Shown here one piece after another: positions 7,509 through 48,230 of a DNA stretch of 61,932 nt. The position numbers and the translations under genes are program-made. Origin of the DNA: Corallococcus carmarthensis (lineage in GTDB: Bacteria > Myxococcota > Myxococcia > Myxococcales > Myxococcaceae). The notes beneath the pieces are model-generated. The model was not told the origin of the DNA, searched no databases, and saw only the letters and a program-made list of their open reading frames with translations. Location of the stretch: positions 1-61,932 of the forward strand of contig NZ_RAWE01000035.1 of the NCBI RefSeq assembly GCF_003611695.1, written 5' to 3'. The first letter of the stretch is position 1. The number at the start of each line of letters is the position of its first letter.

Positions 7509-8561
7509 ATGACCTCCGCTCGCGTCCCTGGCTCCCCGTTGCGGGTGGGCCTCCTCGGCTATGGCCTGTCCGGCTCGCGCTTCCATGGACCCCTCATCGC
7601 CGCGGAGCCCGCGTTCACCCTGGTTGCCGTGGCATCGAGCCGCGCGGAGGCCGTTGCGCGCGACTGGCCGGGCGTCCGCGTGGGCACCGTGGAGTCCCTG
7701 CTGGCGGATCCGGACCTGGATGTACTTGTCGTGTGCACGCCCAATGACTCGCACGCATCGCTCGCGGCACAGGCGCTGCGCGCGGGCAAGCACGTGGTGG
7801 TGGAGAAGCCCTTCGCGCTGGACGCGGATGAAGCCATGCGGCTGGACGCGCTCGCGAAGGAGCGCGGGTTGTGCCTCACCGTGTTCCACAACCGCCGCTG
7901 GGACGGCGACTTCCTCACCGTGCGCCAACTGCTGGAACAGGGGCGGCTGGGGACGCTCTACAGCGTGGAGAGCCACTTCGACCGCTTCCGGCCCCAGGTG
8001 AAGGCGCGCTGGAAGGAGCAGGACGTGCCCGGCGGCGGCACGCTGTGGGACCTGGGTTCGCACCTCGTCGACCAGGCCGTGCAGCTCTTCGGTCTGCCGG
8101 AGTCGGTGGCCGCGGACCTGGGCCGGCAGCGGCCGGGCGCGCAGGGCACGGACTGGTTCCACCTGGTGCTGCGCTACGGCACGCTGCGCGTGGTGCTGCA
8201 CTCCGGCTCCGTGGTGCACGCGCCGTGGCCCCGCTTCGTGTTGCAGGGCGACCGGGATGCGTACCTGAAGCACGAGCTGGATCCGCAGGAAGGACAGCTT
8301 GAAGCGGGCCTGCGTCCCGGCCACCCGGACTTCGGCCGCGAGCCCTCGGAGCGCCACGGCCGGTTGCTGGCCTCGGGAGAAACCGTCGCCACCGTGCCCG
8401 GCGACTACGGCCAGTTCTACCGGCAGCTCGGCGCCGCCATCCTCCACGGCGCGCCCGTGCCCGTCACGGCCCAGAGCGCGATCGAAACCGTGCGCGTCAT
8501 CCAGGCCGCGCTCCAGAGCGACCTGGAGGGCCGCCGCATCCCCCTGCTCCCGCGCGACTGA
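7509..8561 (+). CDS. Gfo/Idh/MocA-family NAD(P)-dependent oxidoreductase
   Basis: Protein of 350 residues, the normal length. The N-terminal Rossmann domain has LRVGLLGYGLSGSRFHGP (GxGxxG nucleotide-binding motif) and VVVEKPFAL, the family's EKP signature with the catalytic-region lysine. The C-terminal alpha/beta domain includes GGGTLWDLGSHLVDQ, which carries the conserved Asp and His of the active site. These enzymes oxidise or reduce sugars, inositols or related hydroxy compounds; the substrate cannot be read from sequence. The ATG at 7509 was chosen because the protein starts MTSARVPGSPLRVGLLG as expected, although the open frame reaches far upstream. It is divergent from the GntR-type regulator. 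Confidence 0.9.
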   Translation: MTSARVPGSPLRVGLLGYGLSGSRFHGPLIAAEPAFTLVAVASSRAEAVARDWPGVRVGTVESLLADPDLDVLVVCTPNDSHASLAAQALRAGKHVVVEKPFALDADEAMRLDALAKERGLCLTVFHNRRWDGDFLTVRQLLEQGRLGTLYSVESHFDRFRPQVKARWKEQDVPGGGTLWDLGSHLVDQAVQLFGLPESVAADLGRQRPGAQGTDWFHLVLRYGTLRVVLHSGSVVHAPWPRFVLQGDRDAYLKHELDPQEGQLEAGLRPGHPDFGREPSERHGRLLASGETVATVPGDYGQFYRQLGAAILHGAPVPVTAQSAIETVRVIQAALQSDLEGRRIPLLPRD

Positions 8562-8563
8562 CG

Positions 8564-9037
8564 TCAGAGCGTCTTTTCCAGCACCAGGAACGTGGGCGCC
8601 GTGTAGCCCGCGTGCGTGCCGTGTGAATGGAAGCCGTAGCCCTGGCGCGCGTACCACGCATGGTGCGACGTGAGCGCGAGCCGCACCGACAGCCTCACTC
8701 GCGTCTGGCCCAGTTCGCGCGCACGGGACTCCACCGCCTCCATGAGGCGCAACGACACGCCCTGGCCCCGGTGTGACGGCAGCACCGCGAGCCGGTCCAG
8801 ATACAGGTGGTCCGCCTTCGGGTGGAAGAACACACAGCCGAAGAGGACTCCCTCCACCTCCGCGATGAAGGCGCCGCCGTCTGATAGCTCGCGCCGCACC
8901 ACGGACTCCGTCTTGTCGTGCGCGCTGGAGGGCGGATCCAGACGGCCCCGGTATTCCTCGAACGCGTCGCGCAACACCTGGGTGATCCGCGCGGCGTCGG
9001 CGGGCACGGCTTCGCGAATCAGGAGGGACTCAGGCAT
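8564..9037 (-). CDS. GNAT-family N-acetyltransferase
   Basis: Protein of 157 residues with a single GNAT fold. Motif A, the acetyl-CoA pyrophosphate loop, reads LAVLPSHRGQGVSLRLMEAV (R/QxxGxG/A form HRGQGVS). The N-terminal part IREAVPADAARITQVLRDAF is typical of the family. The acceptor substrate is unknown. It is convergent with the Gfo/Idh gene (two bases between them) and divergent from the NRPS-PKS gene, from whose start it is separated by about 280 bases. Confidence 0.85.
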   Translation of the reverse strand: MPESLLIREAVPADAARITQVLRDAFEEYRGRLDPPSSAHDKTESVVRRELSDGGAFIAEVEGVLFGCVFFHPKADHLYLDRLAVLPSHRGQGVSLRLMEAVESRARELGQTRVRLSVRLALTSHHAWYARQGYGFHSHGTHAGYTAPTFLVLEKTL

Positions 9038-9070
9038 TCCCGAAGTCTAGTGGAAACGTCAGGCGCGGGC

Positions 9071-9091
9071 GTTTCACCACCACGGTGAAAC
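9071..9091. promoter_or_regulatory. Inverted repeat in the NRPS upstream region
   Basis: GTTTCACC-accac-GGTGAAAC, eight-base arms around a five-base spacer, between the divergent GNAT gene (start 9037) and the NRPS-PKS gene (start 9320). The size and position fit an operator for a dimeric repressor. No regulator gene next to it identifies the binding protein. Confidence 0.45.
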
Positions 9092-9319
9092 ACCGCTGAG
9101 ACATGCCACCAGACACCGTGCGTGGAGCGGAATTCCCGCGCGGTTCACAACAGCGCACGACCGCACTCCCGAGCGGGCTGACAGCCAGGCCCCCGCGAGC
9201 AAATCGCTGCGGCCGTGTCGGAGGGGCTGTCTACTATCCCGCGCGCTCGCGAGCCCGGGACCCCGTCACATCGTCTTCCCGAGCGTTCGCGAGGTCCCCT
9301 CCCAAGGAGTCGCAGGTTC

Positions 9320-41593
<32,274 letters not shown>

Positions 41594-41607
41594 GCCCGCG
41601 ACCCGCA

Positions 41608-41636
41608 CCGGCGCCGTGCCACCCGCACGGCGCCGG
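41608..41636 (+). terminator. Strong hairpin after the NRPS-PKS gene
   Basis: Perfect 12-bp stem (CCGGCGCCGTGC / GCACGGCGCCGG) with loop CACCC, starting 15 bases after the stop codon. There is no T-run, so it is not a classical intrinsic terminator; it could still stop transcription or protect the mRNA end. Confidence 0.5.
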
Positions 41637-41712
41637 GGGTGCGCCCACCGCGATGTGCGTGGCGGGCCCTGAGGGGGCATGACAGGCCGCCTCCTGGGAG
41701 GAGCCAGCGCGC

Positions 41713-41728
41713 GTGCCAGGACTGGCAC
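41713..41728. promoter_or_regulatory. Dyad upstream of the GON-lipoprotein promoter
   Basis: GTGCCAG-ga-CTGGCAC, seven-base arms. It lies about 100 bases upstream of the sigma54-type -24 element, the usual distance range for an activator binding site. The binding protein is unknown. Confidence 0.4.
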
Positions 41729-41813
41729 GTTCGCGGCGCGGCCACTTCATCCCAGGGGCCCGGCGCGTACGTAACGCCCCGGAATCCCAACGGCGAGGCC
41801 CCGGCGAGCCGCG

Positions 41814-41828
41814 TGGCCCCGCCCTTGC
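41814..41828 (+). promoter_or_regulatory. Sigma54-type promoter for the GON-domain lipoprotein
   Basis: TGGCCC-CGCCC-TTGC: GG at 41815-41816 and GC at 41827-41828 keep the invariant 12-base offset of -24/-12 promoters. The expected start of transcription is near 41840, leaving a leader with AAGGAG (41852-41857) before the ATG at 41867. Confidence 0.6.
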
Positions 41829-41866
41829 CATGGGAAGGCTCCGCAACCTCCAAGGAGCCCATCCCC

Positions 41867-43216
41867 ATGAACTTCCCGAAGCCATCCGCCGTCCCCCACC
41901 TTCCCCGCCGCGCGCGGACCCTGACCTGGAGCCTGCTGGTGCTCGCCGCCGCCGGCTGTGGCGCCAGCGACAGCGACGGGCCCGGCGCGCTGACGACACG
42001 CCCCCAGGCGCTCGCCACGCTGCCCACGACCTGTCTGGACATCCGGACCGCTCAGCCGAGCGCACCGGACAGCGACTACACGCTGTACCTGGCCGGTGAC
42101 GCCAGCGCGAACTGGACGGCGTACTGCCACGACATGGCCGGCACCCCCAGGGAGTACCTCACGCTCGTGCGCACGGACGCCGGCTCCAACTTCTCGCAGT
42201 ACACCGCTGGCGGCGCCTCCCCCGGCACCGATGTGCGCACCTCCTACACCCGGCTGCGCATCGACCCCATCACCCTGCGCGTGGACACGGCGGACCAGAC
42301 CTTCGCCTCCTCCACGGGCGCGCTGACACACTCGCCGGACACCGTCACCGCGATGCCCTACGGCGTGGCCATGGCCTGCCGTGCATCGCAGGGCGTCGGC
42401 AACATCGACCTCCGGGGCACCCCGTTCACGGTGGAAGCGAGCGCGTTCGGCGTGGGCGGCGCGGACGCATCCGGCGCCGCCGTCTCCAGCGAGGAGGGCC
42501 AGGTCGTCACGCTGTCCGGCGGTGGCGCCTGCGGCTGGGTGGGGCCGCAGGGCAGCTACAACCCCTACAACCAGCACGGCGTCCCGCTCCAGCTCGGCTA
42601 CCGCGGCGGGAACCGCCCCGCGTCGTGCCAGGACGTCCTGACGTTCAGTCCCGGCGCGCCGGACGGCGAGTACACGCTGTTCGTGAACAAGGATCCGCTG
42701 AAGCGCTGGACGGCCTGGTGCAAGGACATGGCCGGCACGCCCAAGGAGTACCTCCCCCTCGCGCACACGGAGGAGGGCACCAACTACTCGCAGTACACGG
42801 CGGGAGGGAACTCCCCCGGCACCCACGTGCGGACCCGGTACACGCGCGTCCGGCTGAACCCCGTCACCCTGGCCGTGGACACCGGCGACCAGAGCTTCGC
42901 GGCGTCCACCGGCCTCCTCATGCACGTCAACAAGGAGCGGGTGACCGCCATGACCTACGCGGCGGCCATGGGGTGCAGCACGACGGGGCTGGCGAACGTG
43001 GACCTGCGGGGCACGCCCTTCTCCGTGCCCACGGGCGCCATCGGCCGCGCCGGCCCCTCCAGCGGTTCATCGTGGTGGACGTTCGGCGCCAACAACCAGG
43101 TGGTGGAGATGCGCGGCTACGGCGGCTGCGGCTGGGTGGGCCCGCTGGGCAGCTACAACCCGTTCAATCAGAACGGCGCCCTGCTGCCCCTGGCGTACAC
43201 CGTGCCGCAGCCGTAG
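41867..43216 (+). CDS. Lipoprotein with two GON domains
   Basis: Protein of 449 residues. AAGGAG nine bases upstream sets the ATG at 41867. A twin-Arg/basic N-terminus leads to LLVLAAAGC, a lipobox with Cys31. The rest is two copies of a ~190-residue GON domain, first described at the C-terminus of ADAMTS proteases. The repeats share CxD, Dxx[74 protein letters not shown] and CGWVGPxGSYNPxNQ. Conserved cysteines probably form disulfides. The protein should sit on the outer face of a membrane; its ligand is unknown. It follows the NRPS-PKS gene but has its own sigma54-type promoter. Confidence 0.85.
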   Translation: MNFPKPSAVPHLPRRARTLTWSLLVLAAAGCGASDSDGPGALTTRPQALATLPTTCLDIRTAQPSAPDSDYTLYLAGDASANWTAYCHDMAGTPREYLTLVRTDAGSNFSQYTAGGASPGTDVRTSYTRLRIDPITLRVDTADQTFASSTGALTHSPDTVTAMPYGVAMACRASQGVGNIDLRGTPFTVEASAFGVGGADASGAAVSSEEGQVVTLSGGGACGWVGPQGSYNPYNQHGVPLQLGYRGGNRPASCQDVLTFSPGAPDGEYTLFVNKDPLKRWTAWCKDMAGTPKEYLPLAHTEEGTNYSQYTAGGNSPGTHVRTRYTRVRLNPVTLAVDTGDQSFAASTGLLMHVNKERVTAMTYAAAMGCSTTGLANVDLRGTPFSVPTGAIGRAGPSSGSSWWTFGANNQVVEMRGYGGCGWVGPLGSYNPFNQNGALLPLAYTVPQP

Positions 43217-43225
43217 CCCCGGCGT

Positions 43226-44050
43226 TCAGGGCGAAGGCACCAGCCCCGCGCCGGGCTTCACCAGCACGGCGCGGGAGTAGGCCATCTGGAAGCCCAGGCG
43301 CATGGCGTTGCGCTCCGTGGGGATGCCGGGCGAGGACATGATGGCCGCCAGGTCGCTGCCCTTCTCCAGCCCCCGCGCCAGCCGCGCGGCGATGAGCGCC
43401 TGCTGCACGCCGCGCCGCCGGTACGCGGGCAGCACCGACGTGCCGAACAGCGAGGTGAGCCCGTCGCTCACCTCGCAGCTCCCGGCCCCCGCCGCCACGC
43501 CGTCGATCCACGCCACGTAAGAGTCCGAGAGGGGATTGCGCGCCGCCTTCAATCCCATCTCCCGGAAGACCTCCGGCATCGGCTCGCCTTCCGGAACGAA
43601 GCCACTGCCGGCGACCTCCACGAACCTGTTCACCGCCGCGTCGTCGGACGGATCCACCCGCTCGACACGCAGCCCCGGGGGCGAGCCCTGCGTCAGCCGC
43701 GCCAGGTCCTCCCCCGCGTGGAGCGGCCGGTACAGCACCGTCTCGAACTCACGCAGCACGAAGCCCCGGTCCGCCAGTCCCTTCAACAGGGCCTGCGGCG
43801 TGAAGGGGCTCAGCTCCGCCTTGGGCTCCACGCCGCGCGACGCGAAGAAGTCCACCAGCGCGTCCAGCTCCGCGTCCGTGACGTCGCGCTCGAAGCCGTA
43901 GCCACACGACTTGTTGATGTAGGAACCCACGCCGCCGAACGCCATCCAGCCGTCCGCGAGCGGCGCGGAGGCCGTCGCCAGCGCCGCCGCGGAGGTGCCC
44001 TGCTTGTGTTCGAACCGCCGCGCGATCTCCACCAGGTTCACGTCATTCAT
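43226..44050 (-). CDS. GNAT-family N-acetyltransferase (two-domain form)
   Basis: Protein of 274 residues. The C-terminal half is a GNAT domain with TSVLPAYRRRGVQQALIAARL, the acetyl-CoA binding loop. The N-terminal half has the look of a degenerate GNAT-like lobe (GYGFERDVTDAELDALVDFF). Single-domain GNATs are ~150-170 residues, so this is a longer, fused type. The substrate is unknown. It is convergent with the GON lipoprotein gene and followed 32 bases later, on the same strand and upstream in transcription order, by the GH18-like gene; the two may form an operon. Confidence 0.82.
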   Translation of the reverse strand: MNDVNLVEIARRFEHKQGTSAAALATASAPLADGWMAFGGVGSYINKSCGYGFERDVTDAELDALVDFFASRGVEPKAELSPFTPQALLKGLADRGFVLREFETVLYRPLHAGEDLARLTQGSPPGLRVERVDPSDDAAVNRFVEVAGSGFVPEGEPMPEVFREMGLKAARNPLSDSYVAWIDGVAAGAGSCEVSDGLTSLFGTSVLPAYRRRGVQQALIAARLARGLEKGSDLAAIMSSPGIPTERNAMRLGFQMAYSRAVLVKPGAGLVPSP

Positions 44051-44082
44051 CCGGCCCTATTACACCGGGGCGGGCCTCCGCG

Positions 44083-45726
44083 TCAGTGCGAGGGAACGCT
44101 CCCCAGCCCCTCACCCATGCCCCGCATGTCCCGCACCCCGGGCCCCAGCGGACGCACCTGGCCGGGCACGTAGGTGGAGGCCATGTCGAACACGGTTCGC
44201 AGGGCCTGGGCGCCCAGCCCCTCGCGCGCCGCGTTGTGGAGCAGCCCGGTGTCCTGGTGCGCGGCCCCGCAGAAGACGCCGCCCAGGCCGTGGGCGGCGG
44301 CGAACTCCGCCTTCGCCTTCACCGTGCGGGGCGTGTCCAGGGTGATGAGCTGCCGGGCCTCCTCGCTGTAGAGGTAGTCCGCGTCCGCCCAGCGGTCCGT
44401 GCACAGGTCGAAGCCGTTGCGGCCCACCGGCGGCCGGGCGGAGAAGTCCACCTGGTTGCGCAGGAGGTCGTACAGCTCCACCACGCCCGCCTCGAAGGTG
44501 CCCAGCGCGGCGCCCTCCAGGTTGTACTGGAGCGAGTCCCGGCTGGCGCCCGCCGCGGCCTGCCCTTCCGCCGCGTAGCCCAGGTGCAGGCACCCCGGAT
44601 CCACCTTGCGCGACAGGAGGGACTCCACCGCCAGCTCGATGGAGTGCGGGGAGCCCGGGTAGCGCTTGAGGTTCGCGTGGTGGACGACGGCGCGCGACGT
44701 CCCCGGGCTGAAGAAGTCGAAGCCCTTCAGGTAGACGCGGTCCAGCCCCACATCCCGGAGCACCGGCACGTTCACGAGCCGCAGCTTCGCCAGGTCGCAG
44801 CTCGCCGCGACGGAGATCTCCTTGCGGCCCAGGCTGCGCGCCGCCCCATCCAGCGCCGCGCGCAGCTCCGCCACCAGCCGGACGTAGTTCGCGCTGTCGT
44901 CCTTGGAGGACTCGTCGCTCGCCAGCCACCCGCCGCCCAGGCAGTCCCAGTCCAGGTCCACGGAGGAGAACATGGGGAAGAGGGCGAACATCTCCACGAT
45001 GCTGGAGACGAACTCCGCGCGCTCCCGGGGGCTGGCCGCCATCCCGGAGAAGTGGCCGGACATCAGCCACCCGCCCACGCAGAACGCCAGCTCCAGCGCG
45101 TGTCCCTGCGCCGCGGCCTGCTGCTGCAGGTTCCTCAAGCCGCCCAGCATCCCCAGGGCCCGCTCCTGGGAGAAGTACAGCGCATGGTAGTTGGTCAGGC
45201 TGGCGCCCACCTTCGCCATGGACACGCCCTGGAAGGGGAACGACGCCACGTCCTGCAGGTAGTCCACGATGGTGACGCGCCCCCGCCGGTCCAGCTGCGC
45301 TCCCCGCGCGTGCTTGCGGATCTGCGCGGCGCGAGGCCCTGCATCCCCCACGATGCCCAGCGAACCGAAGATGAGCCGGTCATACGCCGTGGGCGGCAGG
45401 CGTGAGACATCGAAGCCACGGCCGAAGAAGCGCGGCTCCTCCAGGCCCAGCGGCCGGCCATCCTCCAGGCCCAGGTCTGAAACATAGGCGGACAGCCGGG
45501 GCGCTCCCGGGGCCCGGGGATACGTGTTGTAGACAGGCCGGCCCACGCGGACCGGCGTATAGGAGAGGTTGTTCCCCAGGCCGTCGCCCCGGTAACCCAC
45601 GGTCCGGTAGGCCCGCCGCGTCGAGACATCGTCCAACGCCAGCGCATCCGGGACGAACGTCTCCGGCCCATCCTGCTTCGGCTCCATCCGCCGCATCCCA
45701 GCCCATCCCCGCTTCGGATCCATCAT
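44083..45726 (-). CDS. Glycoside hydrolase family 18 (chitinase-like) protein with altered catalytic motif
   Basis: Protein of 547 residues without an obvious signal peptide. AFCVGGWLMS (VGGW at 217-220) matches the SxGGW strand of GH18 barrels, and SVDLDWD (255-261) stands where the catalytic DxxDxDxE motif ends. The last position, the catalytic Glu, is Asp here, so chitin hydrolysis may be weak or lost. The ~150-residue N-terminal extension is of unknown fold. Long GH18 proteins without signal peptides occur with insecticidal toxin complexes, but no toxin-complex gene is visible here. The adjacent start codons at 45726 and 45723 are equally possible. Confidence 0.65.
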   Translation of the reverse strand: MMDPKRGWAGMRRMEPKQDGPETFVPDALALDDVSTRRAYRTVGYRGDGLGNNLSYTPVRVGRPVYNTYPRAPGAPRLSAYVSDLGLEDGRPLGLEEPRFFGRGFDVSRLPPTAYDRLIFGSLGIVGDAGPRAAQIRKHARGAQLDRRGRVTIVDYLQDVASFPFQGVSMAKVGASLTNYHALYFSQERALGMLGGLRNLQQQAAAQGHALELAFCVGGWLMSGHFSGMAASPRERAEFVSSIVEMFALFPMFSSVDLDWDCLGGGWLASDESSKDDSANYVRLVAELRAALDGAARSLGRKEISVAASCDLAKLRLVNVPVLRDVGLDRVYLKGFDFFSPGTSRAVVHHANLKRYPGSPHSIELAVESLLSRKVDPGCLHLGYAAEGQAAAGASRDSLQYNLEGAALGTFEAGVVELYDLLRNQVDFSARPPVGRNGFDLCTDRWADADYLYSEEARQLITLDTPRTVKAKAEFAAAHGLGGVFCGAAHQDTGLLHNAAREGLGAQALRTVFDMASTYVPGQVRPLGPGVRDMRGMGEGLGSVPSH

Positions 45727-45831
45727 GACCTGTCTTCCCTTTCACCGTTTGGAGAAACACCGCGACATCAAACACAGACAATAAATGCGACGCCCCGGGC
45801 GCCCGCGCCACGCCGTCCCGGGGGCAATGCC

Positions 45832-46788
45832 TTACAAGGCAGACAGCAGCGTCCGGAAGACGGGCTTGTCCTCCAGCTGTTGCTGGAACGCGGCCACCAG
45901 CTGGTGCGCCTGCGCGCCCGGCATCAGCGGGAGCGCCTGGTAGTAGAGGCAGCCCTGGAGGAAGAGCGACGGCGAGGACCGGGCCGCCTTCCGCCGGGGA
46001 AGTTCCAGCCCCTGGCCCACCGCGCCCAGCAGGGTGAGCATCTCCGTGGCGAGCGCGCCCAGGAGCAACAGCCGGTCATGCTGACCGGGCGGATGCGGCC
46101 CGCCGGAGTCCTGCGCCATCCGGGCGAGCACCGGAGGTGAAAGGAGCTCCGGGGCCGGGTCCTCCAGCCGCGCGGCCATGTCCACGACCGCCTTCGCCGA
46201 AGCGGTGCGCAGGCTGGTGGCGAGGCACCAGGGTGCCCGCGGCGCTCCCCGCCCCGCGCAGACGAGCGCCACCACGGGGACGCGCCAGGCAGTGAGCCGC
46301 ACGTCCCGCACCCGCCCCGGGCGCATCGACGCGGGGGCCCACGCCGAGGCTGGACGGCAGACCCCGCCGTCGTGGAAGGCCTCCGTCTCCGGAGCCACCC
46401 GCACGACGTAGTCCAACCGCAGGGCGCCCAGCCGTTCCAGGAGGTGGGGCGTGCCGAAGCCCTCGTCCGCCACCAGCACGGCCCGGAGCGATGGGGGCAC
46501 CAGCTCCCGCAGCCGCACGAGCACCGCGTCCTCCACCTCCGCGCGCACCCGCGGCAGCGCGGCGTCCTCCACCGTCCTCCACAGCAACGGCGTGGGCGGG
46601 CTGCGCTTCGCCAGCAGCGACGCGACCAGGGTCGCGTGCCCCTCCTTGGGGAAGCGCAACCAGCGCAGGACGAGGAGCGCCCGCGAGCGCTGGCCCAGGA
46701 TATAGGGCACCCAGGAAGCGAAGAGGCTCCACGCGCCGGGAGGCGCCACGGGTCGGGTGGATGGGGGCAAGGAGCAGCGAGGGGACAT
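45832..46788 (-). CDS. IS4-like transposase relative, probably inactive
   Basis: Protein of 318 residues; GGAGGAAG upstream supports the ATG at 46788. PLLWRTVEDAAL and VLVADEGFGTPHLLERLGALRLDYVVRVAPE resemble the second catalytic region of IS4-type transposases (DRGFG...), and LLLLGALATEMLTLLGAVG matches their C-terminal helix. The first catalytic Asp is not seen: the strand reads LVLRWLRFPKEGHAT where a D-W would be expected. The YREK region is also unrecognisable. It looks like a decayed or domesticated copy; no terminal repeats or target duplication could be found. Confidence 0.55.
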   Translation of the reverse strand: MSPRCSLPPSTRPVAPPGAWSLFASWVPYILGQRSRALLVLRWLRFPKEGHATLVASLLAKRSPPTPLLWRTVEDAALPRVRAEVEDAVLVRLRELVPPSLRAVLVADEGFGTPHLLERLGALRLDYVVRVAPETEAFHDGGVCRPASAWAPASMRPGRVRDVRLTAWRVPVVALVCAGRGAPRAPWCLATSLRTASAKAVVDMAARLEDPAPELLSPPVLARMAQDSGGPHPPGQHDRLLLLGALATEMLTLLGAVGQGLELPRRKAARSSPSLFLQGCLYYQALPLMPGAQAHQLVAAFQQQLEDKPVFRTLLSAL

Positions 46789-47501
46789 GGATGGCTTCCT
46801 CCGGATCAGCGTCCGCGCGGCCAGCGCAATGACTGGCGGGACCGGAAGCTGAAGCCCGCGCCCGGGGGCAGCAACTGCATCCCAGGTCCAATTCCCGGGA
46901 AGACAAATGCGACACATCCCCAAACACACACCTGAACAGGACAATCTGGCATTTCGACACGACCTGGAAGTACAGGACCATGCCCCAGGGGGCCAAAAGC
47001 CTAGACAATCCTTGCACGCGCGGGCATGGATCCGCGCAACAACATATTTTGACGACAGTCGCGACGGCGCCGGTATCAATGATTCAGGGACGGGTTCCGG
47101 GGACGGGTGGGAGGGTGCCCCCTTGGACCTGGGTCCACGGGCTCCTCTCCGTACCCTCAGGCACATCATCCGCCCCAGGGGCAGTGAGTGCGTGCGTGGA
47201 ACCACCCTGACCGGACCTCGTGGCCGGATAGCGGAGCACCTTTCCTGCCATCCCGGGCGCTGCCCCACCGTCCCCAGGTCCAGGGGCTGCCGCCCCGCCG
47301 GCCGGATGCCCGTCACACCCAAGGAACGGAACCTGGGCTGCGTGAGTCCCCGGGGGGCCGCTTACTGATTGTATCAAATGGGCAGACAGACACGGCCTGT
47401 GACTTCAGGCCACGCACCCGCGTACGGCACCGGCTTGAATGGCAACCGCCCTGCACCCAAGGCTCACGCGAACGGTGTTTCAGGTTTCGCGATAAAGCCA
47501 A
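46789..47501. other. 713-base gap without a convincing gene
   Basis: The stretch between the transposase-like gene and the kinase partner gene has open frames on both strands, but none has domain-like sequence or normal composition. The part from about 46890 to 47080 is clearly less GC-rich (for example ACAACATATTTTGACGAC near 47040) and may hold the transposase gene's promoter. It may also be the worn remains of mobile DNA. Confidence 0.4.
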
Positions 47502-48230
47502 TCACCCGGGTCCTCTCCCCGGTGGCGGGGCGGCCGGTGCCGGCGAGGAGAGCAGTCCGTCCAGCATGCCGTAGGCGTAGAGCGCCGCGAAGGCATAGGC
47601 CCCCACGAGATAGGAGACATTGAAGGCCCTGGCCGTGGGCGCGTCCTGCTCCGAGTAGCGGCCGTCGGAGCCGCGCAGGGACAGGGCCACGCCCAGGGAG
47701 ACGGCGGACACGGCGAAGGTCGTGCCCTGCCCCACCGCCAGCACGGTGCCCTTGGAGCGCTGGCCGTGCACGAGGTGGCCCACGCCAAACGGCACCAGGT
47801 ACCAGCCCTGCGAAGCCGGACGGGATTCGACGAGAACGGGGATGGAGCTGGAGGGCGTGGGCAGGAGCTTGGGCGGCCGGCGTTGAGCTGAGCGCTGGAT
47901 GATGCGCTCGTGGCGAAGGACGTTCACCCGTTCGACGAAGGCGATGAAGTCCGGCGGATACACCAGGGGGTCCAGCTTCGCGTCGGGGTTGAGCGCGAGC
48001 CCCTCCACCGCCTCCTGCTCCGCGCGGGGCAGGTCCTCCTGGGCGTGGAGCGTCGCGGAGAGCAGCAGGTGGGCCTCGGACTCCTCCTGGAGGTTGGAGA
48101 GCCGCAAGGGCTGAAGCAGGCCCTCCAGCGAGACCCGGGCCCGGGGGAGGTCGCCGGACTGATAGGCCTCGCGGGCAGGGCCCAGCGAGGAGGACGCCGC
48201 GAGCACCAGGGCCACGATGGCGGTCTTCAT
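47502..48230 (-). CDS. Exported TPR-like protein paired with the Ser/Thr kinase
   Basis: Protein of 242 residues with an N-terminal signal peptide (MKTAIVALVLAASSSLG). Residues ~20-90 have helix pairs like tetratricopeptide repeats (AREAYQSGDLPRARVSLEGL, ATLHAQEDLPRAEQEAVEGL). Two hydrophobic segments follow near the C-terminus (GTTFAVSAVSLGVALSL and SYLVGAYAFAALYAYGML), as in many myxobacterial proteins found with PEGA proteins. Its ATG overlaps the TGA of the kinase gene by four bases, so the two are co-translated and likely work together at the membrane. Confidence 0.7.
   Translation of the reverse strand: MKTAIVALVLAASSSLGPAREAYQSGDLPRARVSLEGLLQPLRLSNLQEESEAHLLLSATLHAQEDLPRAEQEAVEGLALNPDAKLDPLVYPPDFIAFVERVNVLRHERIIQRSAQRRPPKLLPTPSSSIPVLVESRPASQGWYLVPFGVGHLVHGQRSKGTVLAVGQGTTFAVSAVSLGVALSLRGSDGRYSEQDAPTARAFNVSYLVGAYAFAALYAYGMLDGLLSSPAPAAPPPGRGPG

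Noticed and set aside
9215-9319. N-terminal extension of the NRPS frame by 35 codons
   Set aside because: The extension is Arg/Pro/Ser-rich without a ribosome site, while the ATG at 9320 has AAGGAG upstream and opens a typical N-terminus.
45727-46910. Terminal repeats of an IS element around the transposase-like gene
   Set aside because: A shared AAATGCGAC near 45785 and 46900 is in direct rather than inverted orientation and is short enough to be chance.
46907-47368. 153-codon plus-strand ORF in the gap after the transposase-like gene
   Set aside because: Arg/Pro/Gly-rich, no recognisable domain, no ribosome site, and open frames in other phases over the same bases.
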